This document shows, in pieces, positions 38,138-42,164 of a DNA stretch of 42,164 nucleotides. Numbering within the stretch: the first letter of the stretch is position 1; the number at the start of each line of letters is the position of its first letter. The DNA lies in contig JASHNV010000078.1 in the NCBI GenBank assembly GCA_030041455.1, positions 1-42,164 on the forward strand. Direction: 5' to 3'. Below the pieces are notes generated by a model. It had not been told where the DNA came from. It worked only from the letters and a program-made list of their open reading frames with translations, and searched no databases. The position numbers were made by a program, and so were the translations under genes. This DNA is from Spirochaetia bacterium (lineage in GTDB: Bacteria > Spirochaetota > Spirochaetia > DAHUYW01).

Positions 38138-39942
38138 CAGATGAGGTTCTCCATGATGAAGTTCCGCCGCTCGGGGGTGTTCTTGCCCATGTAGAACTCG
38201 AGAGTGCCCTGAATGCTCTTCAGCGACTTCACGTTGACGCTGATGAGCCTCATGTCCTCGCCGATGAACTGGCCGAACTCGCTCGGCGAGATCTCCCCGA
38301 GGCCCTTGAATCGGGTGATCTCGGCGCCCGCGAGATCCGCCGCCGCGGCGTCGCGCTCCGCGAGGCTGTAGCAGTAGCGGGTCTCCTTCTTGTTGCGCAC
38401 GCGGAAGAGCGGCGTCTCGAGGATGTAGATCCTGCCCGCCACGACGAGCTCCTCGAAATAGTTCAAGAAGAACGTGAGGAGCAGGTTCCGAATATGGAAC
38501 CCGTCGTAGTCGGCGTCGGTCGCGATGACGATTCGCGCGTAGCGCAGGCCTTCCATGTCGTTCTCGATGCCGAGGGCGATCATGATATTGTAGAGCTCCT
38601 CGTTCTTGTAGAGGTCGGCGCGACGCCGGCTGAAGACGTTCTGGGGCTTCCCGCGCAGCGAGAACAGCGCCTGGGTGTAGACGTCCCGGCAGGAGACCAT
38701 GGAACCGGTCGCCGACTGCCCCTCGGTGATGAAGATCGTGGAGTGCGAGCCCTTCTCGCCGTCGTCGCCGAGGTGGAACTTGCAGTCCTTCAAATTGGGA
38801 ATCTTGAGGGCGACCTTCTTCGCCGCCTCGCGCGCCTCCTTGCGGACGGAGTTAAGCTCGGTGCGCAGCCGCTCGTTCGAAGCGATCTTCTCCTCGATTT
38901 TCTTCGCGACGGCGGGGTTTTTATGGAGAAAATCGACGACTCCGGACCGCGTCTCCGCGATGATCCAGCCCCTGATCTCGGTGTTGCCGAGCTTGTTCTT
39001 CGTCTGGCTCTCGAATACCGGGTCCTTCAATTTGATCGAGATCGCCCCCGTGATGCCCTCGCGGACATCGAGCCCGGAGTAGTTCTTCTGGAAGAACTCG
39101 TTCACCGCTTTGAGGATTCCCTCGCGGAAGGCGCTCTGATGGGTGCCGCCGTCGCTCGTGAACTGGCCGTTCACGAAAGAGAAGTAGGTCTCTCCGAAGT
39201 TGACAGTATGGGTGAACGCGAACTCGATCTGCTTGCCTCCGTAATGGCAGATCTCATAGAGCGCTCCGTCGCCGACTTCGTCGTACAGTAAATCGTACAA
39301 GCCTTTGGAGGATTTGTACTTCTGTCCGCCGAAGACGAGCGTGAGCCCGCTGTTCAGGTAGGCGTAGTTCCAGAGCCGCTGCTCGATAAACTCGACGTTG
39401 AAGGCGTAGTCGCCGAAAATCCCCTCGTCGGGAAGGAACTCGACGAAGGTGCCGTTCGACTGCCCGCTCGCGTTGCCCTGTTTCTGGCTCTTGAGGGCTC
39501 CGCGCTCGAAAACCGCGTCGAAGTACCTCCCGTCCCGGTAGGAGATGACCCGAAAGTGGGACGACAGGGCGTTCACCGCCTTGGTACCCACGCCGTTCAG
39601 GCCGACGCTGAACTGAAAGACCTCGTCGTTGAACTTGGCGCCCGTGTTGATGACCGAAACCGCGTCGATGACCTTGCTCAAGGGGATGCCCCGGCCGTAA
39701 TCGCGAACCTTGACGAGCTTGTCCTTGATCTCGATCTCGATCTTGTGGCCGTACCCCATGATGAACTCGTCGACCGCGTTGTCGATGACCTCCTTCAGGA
39801 GCACGTAGATTCCGTCGTTCAGGTTGGAGCCGTCGCCGAGCCGTCCGATGTACATGCCGGTCCTCAGCCGGATGTGCTCGAGCGAGCTTATCGTGGTTAT
39901 CTTGCTGTCGTCGTAGGCCGAACTCTTCTTCTCGCCGCTCAT
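38137..39942 (-). CDS. parE: DNA topoisomerase IV subunit B (ParE)
   Basis: A 601-residue ATPase subunit of type IIA topoisomerase. The GHKL ATP site includes E51 and N55 (LLKEVIDNAVDEF) and the glycine loop LNGVGTKAVNAL. The transducer segment GGTHQSAFREGILKAVNEFF is intact. The TOPRIM domain has catalytic E407 in ITEGQSATGS and the DxD motif DADYD (476-480, usually DADVD). LFSLRGKPQNVF and TPLFRVRNKKETRYCYS match the Bacteroidetes/spirochaete form rather than proteobacterial GyrB. It overlaps the preceding transferase gene (ATGA) and the following parC (TGATG), giving tight coupling. ATP turnover drives strand passage with ParC. Confidence 0.94.
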   Translation of the reverse strand: MSGEKKSSAYDDSKITTISSLEHIRLRTGMYIGRLGDGSNLNDGIYVLLKEVIDNAVDEFIMGYGHKIEIEIKDKLVKVRDYGRGIPLSKVIDAVSVINTGAKFNDEVFQFSVGLNGVGTKAVNALSSHFRVISYRDGRYFDAVFERGALKSQKQGNASGQSNGTFVEFLPDEGIFGDYAFNVEFIEQRLWNYAYLNSGLTLVFGGQKYKSSKGLYDLLYDEVGDGALYEICHYGGKQIEFAFTHTVNFGETYFSFVNGQFTSDGGTHQSAFREGILKAVNEFFQKNYSGLDVREGITGAISIKLKDPVFESQTKNKLGNTEIRGWIIAETRSGVVDFLHKNPAVAKKIEEKIASNERLRTELNSVRKEAREAAKKVALKIPNLKDCKFHLGDDGEKGSHSTIFITEGQSATGSMVSCRDVYTQALFSLRGKPQNVFSRRRADLYKNEELYNIMIALGIENDMEGLRYARIVIATDADYDGFHIRNLLLTFFLNYFEELVVAGRIYILETPLFRVRNKKETRYCYSLAERDAAAADLAGAEITRFKGLGEISPSEFGQFIGEDMRLISVNVKSLKSIQGTLEFYMGKNTPERRNFIMENLI

Positions 39943-40709
39943 GGGTCCTCGCCTCGGAGCCTCGTCTTGGGGAAAAACTCAATTTTCTCAATACTATGGC
40001 TCAAAACACCCTTCGTATCAAGGTAATCCACCCACCGCCCCTCCTCCAGGAGGATCTGGCTAGGGTGGTAGCGCCCCTTGTAGCTCATGTGACGATTCTC
40101 GGCGATGTAAAAGCCAAGGTAAAGAAACGAGGCCTTTCGCTCGAGGCCGATCTCCACCTCCTTGTAAATCGCGAGGCTCCCTAGGCTTTCTCGAGCATAA
40201 CTATCGTCGTAGTAACAATATACCGCCGACAGTGCGTGTTTGGTGACGTCGACGTGGGAAACGGCGACGAGTCGCTCCCCGTCGAGAATCGAGAGCTGGT
40301 AGGCGAAGGGAAAAGGATGGAAAAAGCTCGCGACGAAGTCGCCGTAGCTTTCCACCGAGGCGCTCGCGAAACGCCGCTTGTGGCTCAGATAGAGCTGGTA
40401 GGCCTCCTTCGTCGGCCGCGGACGATGGAGCCGCGCGGTGAACCTCGATCCTCGAGCGAGAATCCGCCTCCCGCTCCGCGTGGGGACGTAGCGATCGAGG
40501 GGGATCCGAATCGGCACGCATCGATGGCAGAGGCGGCAGACCGGGCGATAAAAGTAGGAGCCGAAGTGGCGGTATCCGGCCGCGAGAAGACCCTCGAAGT
40601 CGCTTTCCGAGAGCGAGCTCGCCGCGAAATGCTCCATCGTGGCGGTTTGGCGGTCGAGATAGGGGCAGGCCTCCGAGGCTTCGGGCATCAGATAGCCGGT
40701 TATGCTCAT
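39939..40709 (-). CDS. bpt: Aminoacyl-tRNA-protein transferase (Bpt/ATE1-type)
   Basis: A 256-residue leucyl/arginyl-tRNA protein transferase of the N-degron pathway, which adds an amino acid to proteins with an acidic N-terminus to target them for ClpS/ClpAP or similar degradation. The N-terminal C-x-Y motif is ACPYLDRQTATMEHF. The zinc-binding-like CRLCHRCVPIRI follows RHFGSYFYRPVC, and the C-terminal domain has YCYYDDSYARESLGSLAIYKEVEIG and YLGFYIAENRHMSYKGRYHPSQILLEE. TATACT lies seven bases before ATG 40709, suggesting a leaderless start at the head of the four-gene operon. Its overlap with parE is unusual. Confidence 0.9.
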   Translation of the reverse strand: MSITGYLMPEASEACPYLDRQTATMEHFAASSLSESDFEGLLAAGYRHFGSYFYRPVCRLCHRCVPIRIPLDRYVPTRSGRRILARGSRFTARLHRPRPTKEAYQLYLSHKRRFASASVESYGDFVASFFHPFPFAYQLSILDGERLVAVSHVDVTKHALSAVYCYYDDSYARESLGSLAIYKEVEIGLERKASFLYLGFYIAENRHMSYKGRYHPSQILLEEGRWVDYLDTKGVLSHSIEKIEFFPKTRLRGEDP

Positions 40710-40716
40710 GCCCTCT

Positions 40717-40722
40717 AGTATA
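40717..40722 (-). promoter_or_regulatory. -10 box of the bpt-parE-parC operon
   Basis: TATACT on the minus strand (40722-40717), seven bases before ATG 40709. I see no good -35 at 16-18 bp upstream. Confidence 0.5.
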
Positions 40723-40774
40723 GCGCGCGCGGCGCCCCGCGTTCGCATGCGAAGCAGCCGCGGAGGTCTCCGTT

Positions 40775-41527
40775 CTACGGCCCGAACGTCACCGAGAAAT
40801 CGAGAGGCCGATCGAGCACGAGCGCGGCAAGGAGGGGCACGGAAAACACGACCGTATTCCCCTGCTGGACTCCTCCGACGTGCGAGACGATTCGACCCCT
40901 CACGGTGAGTGCAATCCGGACCTTGGACGCTTTGACGACGTCGGCGACGGACGCTCCCTGCGCGTAGTCCCCGAAAGCGTAACTGAGGAGATCGAGGTAG
41001 TCCTTCTCGGTGTCGTGGGTCGCTTCCTGCGGGCTCAACGTCATGAGAATCTGGTTGCCCCGAAACGGAGGCAGCTCGGCGATGCGCGCGAAGTTGTCCC
41101 GCGAGAGGTAGAACCTGAGCGTGCTCACGCCGCCCGCGGAAACGAAGGTGACCGGCGGGGGAACCCCTCCCGCGAGCCTGCTCGGGAAGAATTGGGTGAT
41201 GTCGGCGAACTCGAGGCGGATGTTCAGCCGGTCCGGCGAGGGGCTTTCGACCGAGACACCCGTGACTCCGCCGAACTGCCTGAAGGTATCGGCCATGCCG
41301 CGGGTGTCGAAGATTGCGCCGGATCCGCCCACGCTCTGCTCGAGGTCCTGGAGATAGGCGACGAACATCGGCTTCAGGGACACCTGAACGTCGGCGGAGC
41401 CCGATCCTTCGGGATCCAGAACAAGCTGCTGGCTGAGCGAGCACGAGCAGAGGAGCGCTCCCCCCGCCGCGATCGCGAGCACGGTCAATTTTGGGAGGAT
41501 ACGGCGCCCGGCAACCACCGGTCTCAT
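40775..41527 (-). CDS. Putative lipoprotein of unknown function
   Basis: A 250-residue exported protein. After basic residues (RRILPK) comes LTVLAIAAGGALLCSCSLSQQ, a signal peptide with LCSC as lipobox, so the mature protein should be lipidated at cysteine. The remainder is beta-rich (GSADVQVSLKPMFVAYLQDL, DRLNIRLEFADITQFF, VSTLRFYLSRDNF) and ends VLDRPLDFSVTFGP. GSGSADVQVSLKP followed by an alternating pattern resembles other bacterial lipoproteins of unknown function. ATG 41527 lies seven bases after TAGAGT. It is separated from the bpt operon by 65 bp. Role unknown; probably membrane-attached in the periplasm. Confidence 0.8.
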   Translation of the reverse strand: MRPVVAGRRILPKLTVLAIAAGGALLCSCSLSQQLVLDPEGSGSADVQVSLKPMFVAYLQDLEQSVGGSGAIFDTRGMADTFRQFGGVTGVSVESPSPDRLNIRLEFADITQFFPSRLAGGVPPPVTFVSAGGVSTLRFYLSRDNFARIAELPPFRGNQILMTLSPQEATHDTEKDYLDLLSYAFGDYAQGASVADVVKASKVRIALTVRGRIVSHVGGVQQGNTVVFSVPLLAALVLDRPLDFSVTFGP

Positions 41528-41534
41528 GCCACCC

Positions 41535-41563
41535 ACTCTACTCCGGCGCCAGAGAGTCGTCAA
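41535..41563 (-). promoter_or_regulatory. Promoter giving a leaderless lipoprotein transcript
   Basis: On the minus strand TTGACG (41563-41558), 17 bp, TAGAGT (41540-41535), then seven bases to ATG 41527. The best-formed example of the short -10-to-start layout. Confidence 0.7.
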
Positions 41564-41938
41564 CGAAGCCGAAATGGCGGTACTGCCCTATTTTGCTGCT
41601 TAATCCACAGAGGAGAGGCAGCTTCAAAAACACGAGGCGGCAAGAGAGGATACTTACTATAACAGGGAGGCTGCGGGATTCGGTGGGTGGGGGCAGTGGG
41701 AAGGCAGCCGAAGGATCTCGCATGACGACAAATGCAGGCTAAGGGCAGGCTACCCCTGCGGAACCGGAAGAGCTTGCGATGCGCCGGGACGCCTTGCCGC
41801 GCGGGTTCGCTGTTCGGCGGGGAACGTGTCTGCAGGATCTTGACCACTGCCACCATCGGATGGAAGCGGACCCTGGTGATGCCGCGGACCGTGACCTTGC
41901 CGCCGATCAACCGATCCTTCACGTGCGAGTTGGACGGA
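41564..41938. other. Unassigned region near right edge
   Basis: About 375 bp upstream of the lipoprotein promoter. No coding-like frame or known element is recognised. GC is lower than in the core genes to the left. Confidence 0.4.
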
Positions 41939-42163
41939 TCACCGGTTATCGGTGGAACCGAAGGAGCAGTCCCAATCGACGCTTTCAGCATGATGTGGGG
42001 TGCCCCACCTTCCAAGAGTACGCAGAATAGCGTCCAATCTACTGCAGACCACGTCGATCCCCCGAGGATCGACGCCCAAGCAGAGCCGGTCTTTCGCTGC
42101 ACGGAGGCTCATACCGTTTACGATGCCGAGGACCGCCACGGACGTCTCGAAGCGTCTTGACGG
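41939..42163 (-). CDS. Partial open frame at right edge, uncertain
   Basis: A minus-strand frame open from the edge of the window to a stop at 41939, containing VAVLGIVNGMSLRAAKDRLCLGVDPRGIDVVCSRLDAILRTLGRW. The middle has somewhat protein-like codon use, but the last about 25 codons do not. It could be the 3' end of a real gene, a decayed insertion, or chance. No family recognised. Confidence 0.2.
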   Translation of the reverse strand, partial: PSRRFETSVAVLGIVNGMSLRAAKDRLCLGVDPRGIDVVCSRLDAILRTLGRWGTPHHAESVDWDCSFGSTDNR

Positions 42164-42164
42164 A

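Noticed and set aside
1-42164. CRISPR arrays, rRNA genes, origins of replication
   Set aside because: No regularly spaced repeats, rRNA signatures or DnaA-box clusters were seen on either strand.

Overview
The window is GC-rich, densely packed bacterial DNA from a diderm. It carries a C-terminally aromatic outer-membrane beta-barrel, a lipobox lipoprotein, and type IIA topoisomerase subunits of the ParE/ParC form seen in Bacteroidetes and spirochaetes. The N-terminus of the metal-binding protein (ATGESEKPS just after the signal peptide) resembles spirochaetal solute-binding proteins. My best guess is a high-GC member of the Spirochaetota or a related lineage. This rests on family resemblance only: no rRNA gene or complete tRNA gene is present.

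Left third (1-11.6 kb): a cut-off SixA-type phosphatase; an N-acyltransferase (FeeM-like) plus PlsC-like pair that looks like an amino-acid-lipid pathway; a GNAT; a DeoR regulator divergent from a DUF4406 gene with a 10-bp-phased operator array between them; an epimerase-YbhB pair; a DUF1537 sugar-acid kinase; a secreted PQQ-type dehydrogenase; a metallo-beta-lactamase-fold protein; and two paralogous small proteins (3380 and 10577) with near-identical promoters.

Middle (11.6-28.6 kb): a membrane hybrid histidine kinase, an RluA-phosphatase pair, and the most striking gene, a fusion of a PTS EIIA domain, a pyruvate-kinase-C-like domain and a diadenylate cyclase domain, followed by rpiB. Next come a DUF2161 nuclease-fold protein, a membrane-anchored ORF6N protein, a 59-residue protein with endonuclease IV, and an HtrA protease. 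A five-gene operon holds two UbiE/MenG homologues, a small methyltransferase, a UbiA prenyltransferase and an EboE-type TIM barrel. A NIF3-like protein and a thioredoxin-reductase-like protein follow.

28.7-33.8 kb looks acquired. AT content and codon use change, and the segment carries a glycosidase-like gene, a truncated IS110 element, an orphan zinc/manganese-type binding protein with a beta-barrel outer-membrane protein under a perfect consensus promoter, and the 3' part of a tRNA gene. The core resumes with DUF1707, DUF2784 and YwbE genes. A four-gene coupled operon follows (arginyl/leucyl transferase, ParE, ParC, unknown beta protein), then a lipoprotein gene and an unassigned right edge.

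A recurrent feature is a -10-like hexamer ending only 6-7 nt before a start codon. It appears at about ten genes across the window and suggests widespread leaderless translation.
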